Notes under the pieces: generated by a model
The model's input: only the letters and a program-made list of their open reading frames with translations
Told to the model about the DNA's origin: nothing
Database searches by the model: none
Translations under genes and position numbers: made by a program
Shown: positions 8,442 to 16,851 of the stretch, in pieces
How the letters are laid out: the number at the start of each line of letters is the position of its first letter
How positions within the stretch are numbered: the stretch's first letter is position 1
DNA from: Youngiibacter fragilis 232.1
Lineage (GTDB): Bacteria; Bacillota; Clostridia; Clostridiales; Clostridiaceae
Direction of reading: 5' to 3'
DNA: 64,000 nt
Assembly: GCF_000495435.3 (NCBI RefSeq)
Contig: NZ_AXUN02000046.1
Location: 1 to 64,000 of the forward strand

Positions 8442-9648
8442 ATCCCATCCACCTCCTTATCTCTCCGAGTTTTCCGAGGAAATAGTCTACCTCGTCAATG
8501 GTGTTGTAGAAGCAGAAGGATGCCCTGTTGGACGCCTGGATTCCCAGGTACCTCATGAGTGGCTGGGCACAGTGGTGCCCTGCCCTTACAGCTATGCCAT
8601 AGCTGTCAAGGATGGTCGCCACATCGTGTGGATGTACGCCCTCCACGGTGAAGCTTATTACAGCTCCCCTTTCAGAAAGGTCCCTTGGCCCCACAATGTT
8701 TATGTACGGCAGCTTCTTCATGCCTTCAAGGGCATGCTCCGTAAGAAGCATCTCCTGCTCCGCAATCTTATCAAAGCCCAAGCCATTGATATAGTCTATG
8801 GCCGCCGACAGGGACGCAGCGCCCTCAACATTCTGTGTTCCTGCTTCGAACTTGTAGGGCAGCTCGTTGAATGACGTTTCCTGCTCATGCACATACTCGA
8901 TCATGTCTCCGCCGAAAAGGAAAGGCTTCATTGATTTCAGCAGCTCTTTCTTTCCATATAGCACACCTATCCCAAGCTGGGAAAGGAGCTTATGTCCGGA
9001 GAACGCGAAGAAGTCTGCATCAAGCTCAGTTACGCTTACCTTCATGTGAGGGACTGACTGTGCTCCGTCTATGACTGCAACGGCACCAACCGAATGGGCC
9101 CTGTCTATTATTGCCTTCACAGGCATTATGGTTCCAAGGACATTCGACATATGCGTGCATGCTACGATCTTCGTGTCAGCATCTATCTTATCAAGCTCTG
9201 ATGAAGGCAGCCGGCCTTCCTTATCCACATACATGTAGTGAAGTGTTGATCCAGTCACCTTTGCCACCTGCTGCCAGGGCACAAGGTTCGAGTGGTGCTC
9301 GGCTATGGTTATGATGATCTTGTCTCCAGCCTTGAGATTCTCCATCCCATAGCTGTAGGCCACGAGGTTTATGGACTCAGTGGTGTTCCTGGTGAATATG
9401 ACCTCATCTGAGCTCTTCGCCCCGATGAATGACTTCACCTTCTCCCTGGTACCCTCATATACCTCCGTTGCCTTTATGCTGAGATAATGTGATCCCCTGT
9501 GGGGATTCCCGTTCTGCTCAAGGTCGTACTTCCTTACAGCCTCTATGACGGAAAGTGGCCTCTGTGTTGTGGCAGCATTGTCGAAGTATACGAGCTTCTT
9601 TCCGTTTACTGTCAGGTCAAGGATCGGGAAATCTTCACGAACGTTCAT
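8431..9648 (-). CDS. sufS: Cysteine desulfurase SufS
   Basis: Group II cysteine desulfurase, 405 residues, PLP-dependent. It withdraws sulfur from cysteine for Fe-S assembly. Visible motifs are YFDNAATTQRP near residue 20, RNTTESINLVAY near 86, the PLP-binding lysine in FSGHKLLSQLG near 223 and the active-site cysteine in RAGHHCAQPLM near 360. It lies three bases after sufD and overlaps sufU. Length and motifs fit SufS rather than IscS/NifS. Confidence 0.95.
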   Translation of the reverse strand: MNVREDFPILDLTVNGKKLVYFDNAATTQRPLSVIEAVRKYDLEQNGNPHRGSHYLSIKATEVYEGTREKVKSFIGAKSSDEVIFTRNTTESINLVAYSYGMENLKAGDKIIITIAEHHSNLVPWQQVAKVTGSTLHYMYVDKEGRLPSSELDKIDADTKIVACTHMSNVLGTIMPVKAIIDRAHSVGAVAVIDGAQSVPHMKVSVTELDADFFAFSGHKLLSQLGIGVLYGKKELLKSMKPFLFGGDMIEYVHEQETSFNELPYKFEAGTQNVEGAASLSAAIDYINGLGFDKIAEQEMLLTEHALEGMKKLPYINIVGPRDLSERGAVISFTVEGVHPHDVATILDSYGIAVRAGHHCAQPLMRYLGIQASNRASFCFYNTIDEVDYFLGKLGEIRRWMGYGA

Positions 9649-9651
9649 AGC

Positions 9652-10725
9652 CTATTCTCCCCTTATCTCCCTGTCCACCGCTTCGAGGACAAGCTCTCTT
9701 ATTTCTTCAACCGGAATCAGGTCCACAATAGGACGTATATAGGATTCAACTATCATCTTCTTCGCCTCATCCTCGGAAAAGCCCCTGGACATTATGTAGA
9801 ACAGCTTGTCTTCATCGATCTGTCCTGCGCTTGCAGCATGGTTTCCTATGACATCATCCTCCTTGCAGAGAAGGAGCGGGATGGCAAATGACTTTACCTT
9901 GGGGCTAAGGAGTATCGTAAACTCCTCCTCGTTTCCCTGAGAATGTGTTGAGCCTCTCTTGAAGTCAAGGGTCCCTCTGAATACCTTCTTCGAGTTATCC
10001 TTCAGCGCTCCCTTGAACATCATGTCGGATACTGTCTTCTTTCCGATATGGTTCATGTGGTGTGAAAGGTCAAGTATCCTCTCGCCGAAACCAAGGTATA
10101 CATTCTTGACGTATCCTTCCGATTCATCTCCGGACAGGTCTGTCATGTAGTTCACGACAGCCTCTTTTCCGCCTATTTCAACTGATATGAAGTTTACCTT
10201 ACCTTTTTCAGCGACCTTCGAGAACCTTGATTCAAGATGTCTGGAAATGGAATTCAGCCTCTGTACCTTTATTATGTTGAGTTCAGCGCCTTCGCCCACC
10301 TCGATCTTGTTAAGTATGTCAGAGAACGTAGCAGTATCATCAGAGCTGTAGTCCATGACAAGGTCAAGCTTTGAGCCCTTCTTAAGGACTATTACATTCT
10401 TTTCAACGAGGACTGGATTCTTTGCGTGCAGCCTGTGGGTAAGTACCACGCTTGCAGACATGTTCTCCTCGACCTCCATGTAAAGTCCGGCGTTGCTGTT
10501 CTTGTCGGCAAGAGCCAGCATGTTTCCATTTACACCCTTGAAGTGCTCGGGCATGTCAAGGTCGCGGCCCTTAAGGTCCTCGACATCAAGCGTAGTCTTT
10601 ATCGCACCGTATGCGTATGGAACAGAAGTATCCACTTCAAGGCTGTCCAGTTCAAGCTGGTTTGCCTTTACCCACCTGAAGGAAATCCTCGGGAGTACGT
10701 TGTATGTTTCTTTCATTGCGCTCAT
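9652..10725 (-). CDS. sufD: Fe-S assembly scaffold subunit SufD
   Basis: A 357-residue member of the SufBD beta-helix family. It has the family C-terminus, RGFSEDEAKKMIVESYIRPI near residue 310, and the GNHAASAGQIDEDKLFY block with the conserved His. It lacks the SufB-specific N-terminal region. It forms the SufBC2D scaffold with its neighbours. GGAGGGAG precedes the ATG at 10725; a second ATG nine bases later is possible. It is encoded between sufB and sufS. Confidence 0.93.
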   Translation of the reverse strand: MSAMKETYNVLPRISFRWVKANQLELDSLEVDTSVPYAYGAIKTTLDVEDLKGRDLDMPEHFKGVNGNMLALADKNSNAGLYMEVEENMSASVVLTHRLHAKNPVLVEKNVIVLKKGSKLDLVMDYSSDDTATFSDILNKIEVGEGAELNIIKVQRLNSISRHLESRFSKVAEKGKVNFISVEIGGKEAVVNYMTDLSGDESEGYVKNVYLGFGERILDLSHHMNHIGKKTVSDMMFKGALKDNSKKVFRGTLDFKRGSTHSQGNEEEFTILLSPKVKSFAIPLLLCKEDDVIGNHAASAGQIDEDKLFYIMSRGFSEDEAKKMIVESYIRPIVDLIPVEEIRELVLEAVDREIRGE

Positions 10726-10740
10726 TCTAAGTTCTCCCTC

Positions 10741-12150
10741 CTATCCTATCGCACCTTCAAGCTCAAGTGTTATAAGGTTATTCATCTCCACGGCGTATTC
10801 CAGAGGAAGCTCCTTGGAGATCGGTTCAACAAAGCCCCTTACTATCATGGCCTTGGCTTCAGCCTCGGATATGCCTCTGCTCATCAGGTAGAATATGGCT
10901 TCCTCGGATATCCTTCCGATCTTAGCCTCGTGTCCGATATCTATGTCGTCATTCTCTATGTCGATAACAGGTATTGTGTCTGAGCTTGATATCGAGTCAA
11001 GCATCAGGGACTCGCAGGATACCGTGGACTTTACGCCATAGGCATTGGGAGCAACCCTGAGAAGTCCCCTGTATACAGCGTTTCCGCCGGACTTTGATAT
11101 GGATTTCGAGTTTATGTTTGATGTCGTGTTAGGCGCCGCATGGACTACCTTTGCACCTGTATCAAGTGTCTGGCCCTTGCCTGCGAAGGTGACTCCGGTG
11201 AATTCGCATTTTGCACCTTCACCCCTTAATATGCTCATTGGATAGAGCATTGAGACCTTTGAGCCGAAGGATCCGGATACCCATTCTATTGTACCGTTCT
11301 TGTCAACAAGCGACCTTTTGGTGTTGAGGTTGTACATGTTCTTCGACCAGTTCTCGATGGTTGAATACCTGAGGTATGCACCCTCCTTGACGAACAGTTC
11401 GACAGCACCTGCATGCAGGTTGTTCACCGAGTACTTCGGTGCAGAGCAGCCTTCGATGAAATGGCAGTGAGCGCCCTTCTCAACTATTATCAGCGTATGC
11501 TCGAACTGGCCTGAGCCAGGAGCGTTCAGCCTGAAATATGACTGGAGGGGGATATCCACCCTTACACCTTCAGGTACGTACACGAAGGATCCTCCTGACC
11601 ATACAGCACCATGAAGGGCTGCGAACTTGTGGTCAGTCGGAGGTATGAGTGTCATGAAGTATTTCTTCACTATGTCCTCGTAGTCCCTCAAGGCACTTTC
11701 GAAGTCCGTATAGACAACTCCCTGAGCTACCAGTTCTTCCTTGATTGAATGGTAAACCACCTCTGAGTCATACTGGGCTCCGACTCCGGCCAGTGACTTC
11801 TTCTCCGCCTCAGGAATCCCTAATAGGTCGAAGGTCTTCTTTATGTCGTCGGGAACCTCCTCCCAGCTGGACTGGAGGTCCACATTAGGTTTTACATATG
11901 TGACTATGTTGTCAACATTGAGATCCGAAATGTCCGGACCCCAGGGCGGAACCTCAAGCTTGTTGTATATCTCAAGGGACTTGAGCCTGAACTGGAGCAT
12001 CCAGTCCGGTTCGTTCTTCTTCGCAGATATTTCCCTGATTATGTCTTCCGTAAGTCCCGCTTCAGACTTGTAGCTGTATGTGAATTCGTTCTTTACGTCA
12101 TATATGCCCCTGTCGAGGTCGTCTATATTAGTTTTACTTCTTTTTTCCAT
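10741..12150 (-). CDS. sufB: Fe-S assembly scaffold subunit SufB
   Basis: The 469-residue core scaffold protein of the SUF complex. Typical blocks are SGGSFVYVPEGVRVDIPLQ, QFEHTLIIVEKGAHCHFIEGCSAP and the C-terminal GRISEEAIFYLMSRGISE. The cysteine in the EGCSAP block and the conserved downstream SCESLMLDS cysteine are present. It overlaps the end of sufC by 28 bases and has GGGGGAG five bases before its ATG within sufC, so its translation is coupled to sufC. Confidence 0.95.
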   Translation of the reverse strand: MEKRSKTNIDDLDRGIYDVKNEFTYSYKSEAGLTEDIIREISAKKNEPDWMLQFRLKSLEIYNKLEVPPWGPDISDLNVDNIVTYVKPNVDLQSSWEEVPDDIKKTFDLLGIPEAEKKSLAGVGAQYDSEVVYHSIKEELVAQGVVYTDFESALRDYEDIVKKYFMTLIPPTDHKFAALHGAVWSGGSFVYVPEGVRVDIPLQSYFRLNAPGSGQFEHTLIIVEKGAHCHFIEGCSAPKYSVNNLHAGAVELFVKEGAYLRYSTIENWSKNMYNLNTKRSLVDKNGTIEWVSGSFGSKVSMLYPMSILRGEGAKCEFTGVTFAGKGQTLDTGAKVVHAAPNTTSNINSKSISKSGGNAVYRGLLRVAPNAYGVKSTVSCESLMLDSISSSDTIPVIDIENDDIDIGHEAKIGRISEEAIFYLMSRGISEAEAKAMIVRGFVEPISKELPLEYAVEMNNLITLELEGAIG

Positions 12151-12905
12151 TCCGACTCCCCCTTCTCGGCCTGCTTGTACCTGTCAAAGCCGAACTCCTC
12201 TATCTCATGGGCGAGGCTAATGTCACCTGTCGCTACGATCCTTCCGTCAACCATGATATGGACCACGTCTGGCTGGAGGTATTCAAGCATCTTGTTATGG
12301 TGTGTTATCACAAGGACAGAGTTCTCGCTGTTCTTGAACCTGTTGACTCCTTCTGATACTACCCTTACTGCGTCAACGTCAAGCCCTGAATCCGTCTCGT
12401 CAAGGATGGCAAGCTTGGGATTGAGCACGGACATCTGGAGTATCTCGTTCTTTTTCTTCTCTCCGCCGGAGAAGCCCTGGTTAAGGTACCTTGACGCATA
12501 GGCCTTGTCCATGTCAAGCTCCTTCATCTTCGCATAAAGCTCCTTCTTGAAGGCAATGGCCTTTACCGCTTCTCCGGTAACCTGGGCCTTTGCAGTCCTC
12601 AGGAAGTTCTCAACAGTTATTCCAGGTATTTCCTGAGGTGCCTGGAAAGAAAGGAATATTCCCTTTACAGCCCTCTCGTTGACAGGCATTTCCGTTATCT
12701 CTTCGCCTTCAAAATCTATCTTGCCCTGAGTCACCTGATACCTTGGGTTTCCCATCACAACTCCCGCGAGTGTTGATTTTCCTGCCCCGTTAGGACCCAT
12801 GATGACATGGACCTTACCCTTTTCAACGACAAGGTCAAGACCCTTAAGTATTTCCTTTTCATCGACACTTGCCTTGAGATCAGTAATTCTTAATATCTCT
12901 GACAT
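12123..12905 (-). CDS. sufC: Fe-S assembly ATPase SufC
   Basis: Cytosolic ABC-type ATPase that drives conformational change in the SufBC2D scaffold. The 260-residue protein has Walker A GPNGAGKST near residue 38, signature FSGGEKKKNEILQM near 150, Walker B LAILDETDSGLDVD and the H-loop ITHHNKML. The ILDETDSGLD form is diagnostic of SufC. It is the first gene of the operon, with an AAGGAG site and a strong promoter at 12955-12983. Confidence 0.96.
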   Translation of the reverse strand: MSEILRITDLKASVDEKEILKGLDLVVEKGKVHVIMGPNGAGKSTLAGVVMGNPRYQVTQGKIDFEGEEITEMPVNERAVKGIFLSFQAPQEIPGITVENFLRTAKAQVTGEAVKAIAFKKELYAKMKELDMDKAYASRYLNQGFSGGEKKKNEILQMSVLNPKLAILDETDSGLDVDAVRVVSEGVNRFKNSENSVLVITHHNKMLEYLQPDVVHIMVDGRIVATGDISLAHEIEEFGFDRYKQAEKGESEWKKEVKLI

Positions 12906-12954
12906 TCCAATTCTCCTTTAATCCGACCATTTTTATCTGATTTCACATGTCTCA

Positions 12955-12983
12955 ATTCTACTATTTAATCAATTATGCGTCAA
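12955..12983 (-). promoter_or_regulatory. Promoter of the sufCBDSU operon
   Basis: On the minus strand TTGACG (12978-12983), 17 bases, then TAGAAT (12955-12960). The leader is about 40 bases. No clear IscR-type site could be recognised by eye. Confidence 0.75.
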
Positions 12984-13026
12984 CCTAACTCCTGCCATTT
13001 TTTGATGCCACAGACCCGAAATAAAA

Positions 13027-13053
13027 GCTCTGCATAGCCGAAAGCTGCAGAGC
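13027..13053 (-). terminator. Terminator of glyA
   Basis: On the minus strand an 8-bp perfect stem GCTCTGCA/TGCAGAGC with an 11-base loop is followed by TTTTATTT. It is about 60 bases after the glyA stop. Confidence 0.8.
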
Positions 13054-13114
13054 CTCATATGTTTTACTATTTGTTTACATTTTAACGATTGGCATGTATT
13101 TTTTTATCTGCTGC

Positions 13115-14353
13115 CTATTTCTTGTAAAGGGGATACTTTGCACACAGGTCCCTGACATTCTGCTTCACTTCAGACAGGTCGTCGTCCCTGTGGTTTACAG
13201 CATAGTCTATGAATTCTGCTATCTTGTCCATGTCCTCAGGCTGGAAGCCCCTGGTTGTGACAGCTGCAGTTCCCATCCTCACTCCGCTTGTTATGAACGG
13301 GCTCTTCGTCTCGAAAGGAATGGTATTCTTGTTGGTGGTTATCCCTATGGTATCAAGAAGCTTCTCGCATTCCTTGCCAGTGATCTCCTTGTTGGTGAGG
13401 TCTACGAGTATAAGGTGGTTGTCTGTACCGCCTGATACGATCCTGAATCCCCTCTTCATCATCGCATCAGCAAGCGACTTCGAGTTCCTGACAAGAAGGT
13501 CTATGTACTCCCTGAAGGAATCCTCCATGGCAAGCTTGAAGCAAACTGCCTTTGCAGCGATGACATGCTCGAGCGGTCCACCCTGCATACCGGGGAACAC
13601 CGTCTTGTCGATGTCCTTGGCGTACTGTGCCTTGCAGAGTATGGCTCCTCCTCTTGGTCCTCTCAGTGTCTTATGGGTGGTCGTAGTGACGAAGTCGGCA
13701 TACGGTACCGGGCTCGGATGTGCACCAGTAGCTATGAGACCTGCTATGTGGGCCATGTCCACCATGAAGTAGGCACCGACCTCCTTGCATATGTCAGCCA
13801 TCTTCTCGAAGTCAATGACCCTAGAATATGCTGAGGCTCCTGCAACTATCATCCTAGGCTTCTCGGCTATCGCCTGCTCCCTGAGAGCGTCGTAGTCGAT
13901 GGTCTCAGTATCCTTCGACACCCCGTAGGATATGAAGTTGTAGAGCTTTCCTGAGAAGTTCACCGGGCTTCCGTGAGTCAGGTGTCCGCCATGTGAAAGG
14001 TTCATTCCGAGTATCTTGTCGCCAGGCTGAAGCATCGCCATGTATACGGCCATATTAGCCTGGGAGCCTGAGTGAGGCTGCACGTTGGCATGCTCCGCAC
14101 CGAAAAGGGTCTTCATCCTTTCGATCGCCAGCGTCTCAACCTTATCGACTATTTCACAGCCTCCGTAATATCTCTTTCCTGGATATCCTTCGGCATACTT
14201 GTTTGTAAGCGCTGTTCCCATAGCCTCCATTACTGCCTCGGCAACGAAGTTCTCCGATGCGATGAGTTCTATGTTGTGCTCCTGCCTGTCCTCTTCCTCT
14301 TCGATATATGAGTAAATTTCAGGATCGGCATCTTTCAGATAAAAACTTTTCAT
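13115..14353 (-). CDS. glyA: Serine hydroxymethyltransferase
   Basis: PLP enzyme, 412 residues, that interconverts serine and glycine while loading one-carbon units on tetrahydrofolate. Motifs include IELIASENF near residue 28, [10 protein letters not shown] near 54, [11 protein letters not shown] near 90 and the PLP lysine in [15 protein letters not shown] near 225. It is monocistronic, with its own promoter and terminator. It is divergent from a threonine/serine exporter, which suggests joint handling of serine and threonine, although no shared regulator is seen. Confidence 0.96.
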   Translation of the reverse strand: MKSFYLKDADPEIYSYIEEEEDRQEHNIELIASENFVAEAVMEAMGTALTNKYAEGYPGKRYYGGCEIVDKVETLAIERMKTLFGAEHANVQPHSGSQANMAVYMAMLQPGDKILGMNLSHGGHLTHGSPVNFSGKLYNFISYGVSKDTETIDYDALREQAIAEKPRMIVAGASAYSRVIDFEKMADICKEVGAYFMVDMAHIAGLIATGAHPSPVPYADFVTTTTHKTLRGPRGGAILCKAQYAKDIDKTVFPGMQGGPLEHVIAAKAVCFKLAMEDSFREYIDLLVRNSKSLADAMMKRGFRIVSGGTDNHLILVDLTNKEITGKECEKLLDTIGITTNKNTIPFETKSPFITSGVRMGTAAVTTRGFQPEDMDKIAEFIDYAVNHRDDDLSEVKQNVRDLCAKYPLYKK

Positions 14354-14370
14354 GACGTACCCCCTAGTTT

Positions 14371-14384
14371 ATGATACTTATCAT
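14371..14384. promoter_or_regulatory. Palindrome at the glyA transcription start, candidate operator
   Basis: ATGATA and TATCAT flank a two-base centre, giving a 14-base inverted repeat. It overlaps the -10 box of the glyA promoter and the predicted start point, a position where a repressor would block transcription. The regulator is unknown. Confidence 0.35.
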
Positions 14385-14411
14385 TATAATCTCAGTATTA
14401 CGTTCAATCAA
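14383..14411 (-). promoter_or_regulatory. Promoter of glyA
   Basis: On the minus strand TTGATT (14406-14411), 17 bases, then a perfect TATAAT (14383-14388). The transcript leader is about 25 bases, so no glycine or folate riboswitch fits between promoter and gene. Confidence 0.75.
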
Positions 14412-14467
14412 TCAAAAAATTGATTTAATATTCGTCATTATCGCCTTTTCCACGCTTTTTCACGCTA

Positions 14468-14543
14468 AAAAGCAAATTTATTTTCTCAATCTACCAAAAC
14501 GGGTATCACCACTCAATTCATGAATATCGGGAGATTTGCTTTT
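14468..14543. repeat. Inverted repeat closing a 76-base element in the glyA-thrE divergent region
   Basis: AAAAGCAAAT (14468-14477) and ATTTGCTTTT (14534-14543) are perfect complements. Between them are CTC/GAG flanks, TACC/GGTA around a 5-base loop, and the palindrome ATTCATGAAT (14516-14525). The whole could fold as a branched RNA or act as a paired DNA site. It lies upstream of both predicted promoters (14383-14411 and 14603-14631), so its transcript, if any, is unclear. Confidence 0.35.
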
Positions 14544-14602
14544 GTAATCTCTGGAATAATCGCTTTCCTTGTAAATGGTGAATGCCACATTTCTCTATTA
14601 TG

Positions 14603-14631
14603 TGCAAACCTGTCAGATGCTGTGCTAAAAT
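14603..14631 (+). promoter_or_regulatory. Probable promoter of the threonine/serine exporter operon
   Basis: TAAAAT at 14626-14631 is preceded by TGC (extended -10). A weak TGCAAA at 14603-14608 is at 17-base spacing. The start codon at 14666 gives a leader of about 28 bases. Confidence 0.45.
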
Positions 14632-14665
14632 GGTATTTAGGAAAATCACAGATGGCAGGTGTCAT

Positions 14666-15415
14666 ATGGACTATAACAGGCTAATAAGGCTGGCCTCCAG
14701 GGCTGGTCAGATCATACTCGAAAGCGGCGGTGAGACATACAGGGTCGAGGAGACCATAATCAAGATCCTTGACTCTTATGATGTTGGACTTTCAGAGAGC
14801 TTCGTCACGCCCACAGGGATAATGGTATCCATAATCGGACCGGGCGGCGAGATAGTCTCACTCATCACCAGGGTCAAAAGGCTGTCAACGAACCTTGAGA
14901 AGGTGCACCATGTCAATGCACTTTCAAGGAGCATCGCAGAGAACCCCGTGTCACTTGATGAGCTTTCGACTGAGCTCGCAAGGATCGAGGACATCAGGGA
15001 ATACTCCCTCCCGATGCAGCTTCTGTTCTCAGCGGTCCTTGCGTCGGGCTTCACCATGCTTTACGGCGGAAACATGGCAAGCGGCTTCGCAGCTGCGCTG
15101 GTAGCCCCTGGAGCAAGGCTCATACAGCACTATTCGAGGTCATACAAGCTTAATGGCATATTCATTAACATCCTTGCAGGAGCATTCGTCTCTGCCGCCT
15201 CATACGGGCTTATGACCCTCGGCTTCGGAAGCGACTTCGATACGGTCCTTCTCGGGTCCATAATGCTGCTCGTGCCAGGCATAGCCATAACCAACGCCAT
15301 AAGGGATACGCTCTTCGGAGATTATGTCTCAGGCCTTGCAAGGTTCGTCGAAGCCGCACTTACTGCACTCGGGATAGCAGTAGGAACGGGACTCGGTCTC
15401 CTTATTTTCAGATAG
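14666..15415 (+). CDS. Threonine/serine exporter subunit, ThrE N-terminal-type (DUF1212)
   Basis: A 249-residue membrane protein of the ThrE family, which exports threonine and serine. The N-terminal soluble half has the signature AGQIILESGGETYRVEETI (residues about 10-28) and SFVTPTGIMVSI. About five hydrophobic segments follow from residue 115. ThrE of Corynebacterium is one chain; here, as in many Firmicutes, the two halves are separate genes. The ATG at 14666 is preferred because an AGGTG site precedes it and the family N-terminus begins there; the reading frame continues upstream without a better start. It is the first gene of a four-gene operon. Confidence 0.9.
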   Translation: MDYNRLIRLASRAGQIILESGGETYRVEETIIKILDSYDVGLSESFVTPTGIMVSIIGPGGEIVSLITRVKRLSTNLEKVHHVNALSRSIAENPVSLDELSTELARIEDIREYSLPMQLLFSAVLASGFTMLYGGNMASGFAAALVAPGARLIQHYSRSYKLNGIFINILAGAFVSAASYGLMTLGFGSDFDTVLLGSIMLLVPGIAITNAIRDTLFGDYVSGLARFVEAALTALGIAVGTGLGLLIFR

Positions 15416-15425
15416 GCGGTGAATC

Positions 15426-15869
15426 ATGTTACTACAGTTCATATACGCATTCTTCTCCACACTGGGCTTCGCCGTCATATTCAATCTGGAGCCCAGGAAG
15501 GCAGTCACAGCATCTATCGGCGGAGGCATAGGCTGGATAGTATACTCATACTGCCTTGAAATGACCCAGACCGAGAGCACAAGCTTCCTCCTGGGTGCTG
15601 TAGCCCTTACGCTGTTTGGCGAGATAATGGCAAGGAAAATGAGGACACCGGTCACAAGCTTCGTGACGGCAGCACTCATTCCACTGGTCCCCGGAAGCGG
15701 TCTTTACAATACCATGCTTGAATCACTCTCCGGCAACTATTCCGGGGCAGCCTCAAGCCTTATCAACACCATGAACAATGCAGGCGCCCTTTCCATAGGG
15801 ATCCTCCTTGTCTTCACAGGGAGCCGTGCATACACTTATTACCAGTCGACGAGGGGGGCAATAAAATGA
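15426..15869 (+). CDS. Threonine/serine exporter subunit, ThrE C-terminal-type (DUF3815)
   Basis: A 147-residue protein with about four membrane helices, equivalent to the C-terminal half of ThrE. It has the motif PVTSFVTAALIPLVPGSGLYNTM near residue 75. It starts 10 bases after the first subunit and ends in an ATGA overlap with the 61-residue orphan. The two exporter halves must associate to form the complete transporter. Confidence 0.9.
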   Translation: MLLQFIYAFFSTLGFAVIFNLEPRKAVTASIGGGIGWIVYSYCLEMTQTESTSFLLGAVALTLFGEIMARKMRTPVTSFVTAALIPLVPGSGLYNTMLESLSGNYSGAASSLINTMNNAGALSIGILLVFTGSRAYTYYQSTRGAIK

Positions 15870-16051
15870 CAAGAAGGACGAAGCTGGTACATGCAACAGG
15901 AAAAGAATCTAACCTTGATGAACAGGTCGAGAAAGCCCTGAAGCAATATAAGATCGGCAGGGACGACATCATAGAAATAAGGCGCAGCAAAAGCGGAAGC
16001 ACAGAAACAGCACTTATAATATACGAGTACAGTAACGAAGGAGAAAAATGA
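15866..16051 (+). CDS. Small basic protein of unknown function, translationally coupled
   Basis: A 61-residue protein that I do not recognise. It has a basic N-terminus, an acidic middle (NLDEQVEKALKQYKIGRDD), then a possible beta strand (TALIIYEYS). Its ATG overlaps the exporter stop as ATGA, and its own stop overlaps the start of the HAD gene in the same manner. This double coupling argues that it is a real gene. It might be a regulatory or assembly partner of its neighbours, but nothing in its sequence says so. Confidence 0.65.
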   Translation: MTRRTKLVHATGKESNLDEQVEKALKQYKIGRDDIIEIRRSKSGSTETALIIYEYSNEGEK

Positions 16052-16773
16052 TGGACGGTTTGACAACGATACTTTTTGACCTTGACGGAACACTGCTGCC
16101 GATGGACCTTGAGAAGTTCCAGGAGCTGTATTTCAAGGGACTCTCGGGAGAGTTTTCCGACCTGATGGATCCAAGGAAGCTTGGCGGACTGGTATGGGAA
16201 TGCACCCTTGAAATGGTAAAGGACAAGAGCAGCCGGACAAACCGTGATGTATTCATGGATGAGATGGGCAAAAGGGTCGGGCACGACCAGGTTTCGGAAT
16301 ACGAAAGGCGCTTCATGGAATACTATGGCGGGAACTTCGAGCATGTGAAGGAATCGACATATTCTTCAGATTCCATGAGGGAGGCCGTTTCCATACTGAA
16401 GGAAAATGGATACACCCTTGCCATCGCAACGAATCCGGTTTTCCCTGAAGCTGCAGTGCTTCGCAGGATCGAGTGGGCGGGACTTTCAAGGGAGGATTTC
16501 CAGCTCATAACAAATTTTGATAACAGCCACTACTGCAAGCCTAACCTCGAATACTACGAGGAGATCCTTGAGGCTTTAGGAAAGTCTGCAGGGGAATGCC
16601 TTATGGTCGGAAATGACGAGCTTGAGGATATGGTACCAAAAGCATTAGGTATGAAGACATATCTGGTCACAGACAACATGGTTCCTGGGGATATCAAGGG
16701 CCCTGAGCCCGACTTCAGGGGAACATCGGCTGATTTCCTTGGATTCATAAAAAATTCAATCAGGCAGATATGA
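16048..16773 (+). CDS. HAD-superfamily phosphatase
   Basis: A 241-residue haloacid dehalogenase-type hydrolase. Motif I is LFDLDGTLLP (residues 8-17) with the nucleophile and acid/base aspartates. Motif II is the Thr in LAIATNP near 130, motif III the Lys in HYCKPNLEYY near 160, and motif IV VGNDELEDM near 188. A helical cap sits between motifs I and II. It is last in the exporter operon. A phosphoserine phosphatase-like role would fit the serine context, but the substrate cannot be read from sequence. Confidence 0.88.
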   Translation: MMDGLTTILFDLDGTLLPMDLEKFQELYFKGLSGEFSDLMDPRKLGGLVWECTLEMVKDKSSRTNRDVFMDEMGKRVGHDQVSEYERRFMEYYGGNFEHVKESTYSSDSMREAVSILKENGYTLAIATNPVFPEAAVLRRIEWAGLSREDFQLITNFDNSHYCKPNLEYYEEILEALGKSAGECLMVGNDELEDMVPKALGMKTYLVTDNMVPGDIKGPEPDFRGTSADFLGFIKNSIRQI

Positions 16774-16802
16774 CCATCGGTCAGGAATGGATACAAAAAA
16801 AG

Positions 16803-16831
16803 GGAGCCTCATGCTTTTCGCATGGGGCTCC
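16803..16831 (-). terminator. Terminator of the argCJBD operon
   Basis: On the minus strand a 12-bp stem, from GGAGCC to GGCTCC with a 5-base loop, is followed by CTTTTTTT. In the plus direction, after the HAD gene, the same stem has no U-run, so it mainly serves argD. Confidence 0.85.
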
Positions 16832-16851
16832 TGCTCATATCTTCACCTATC

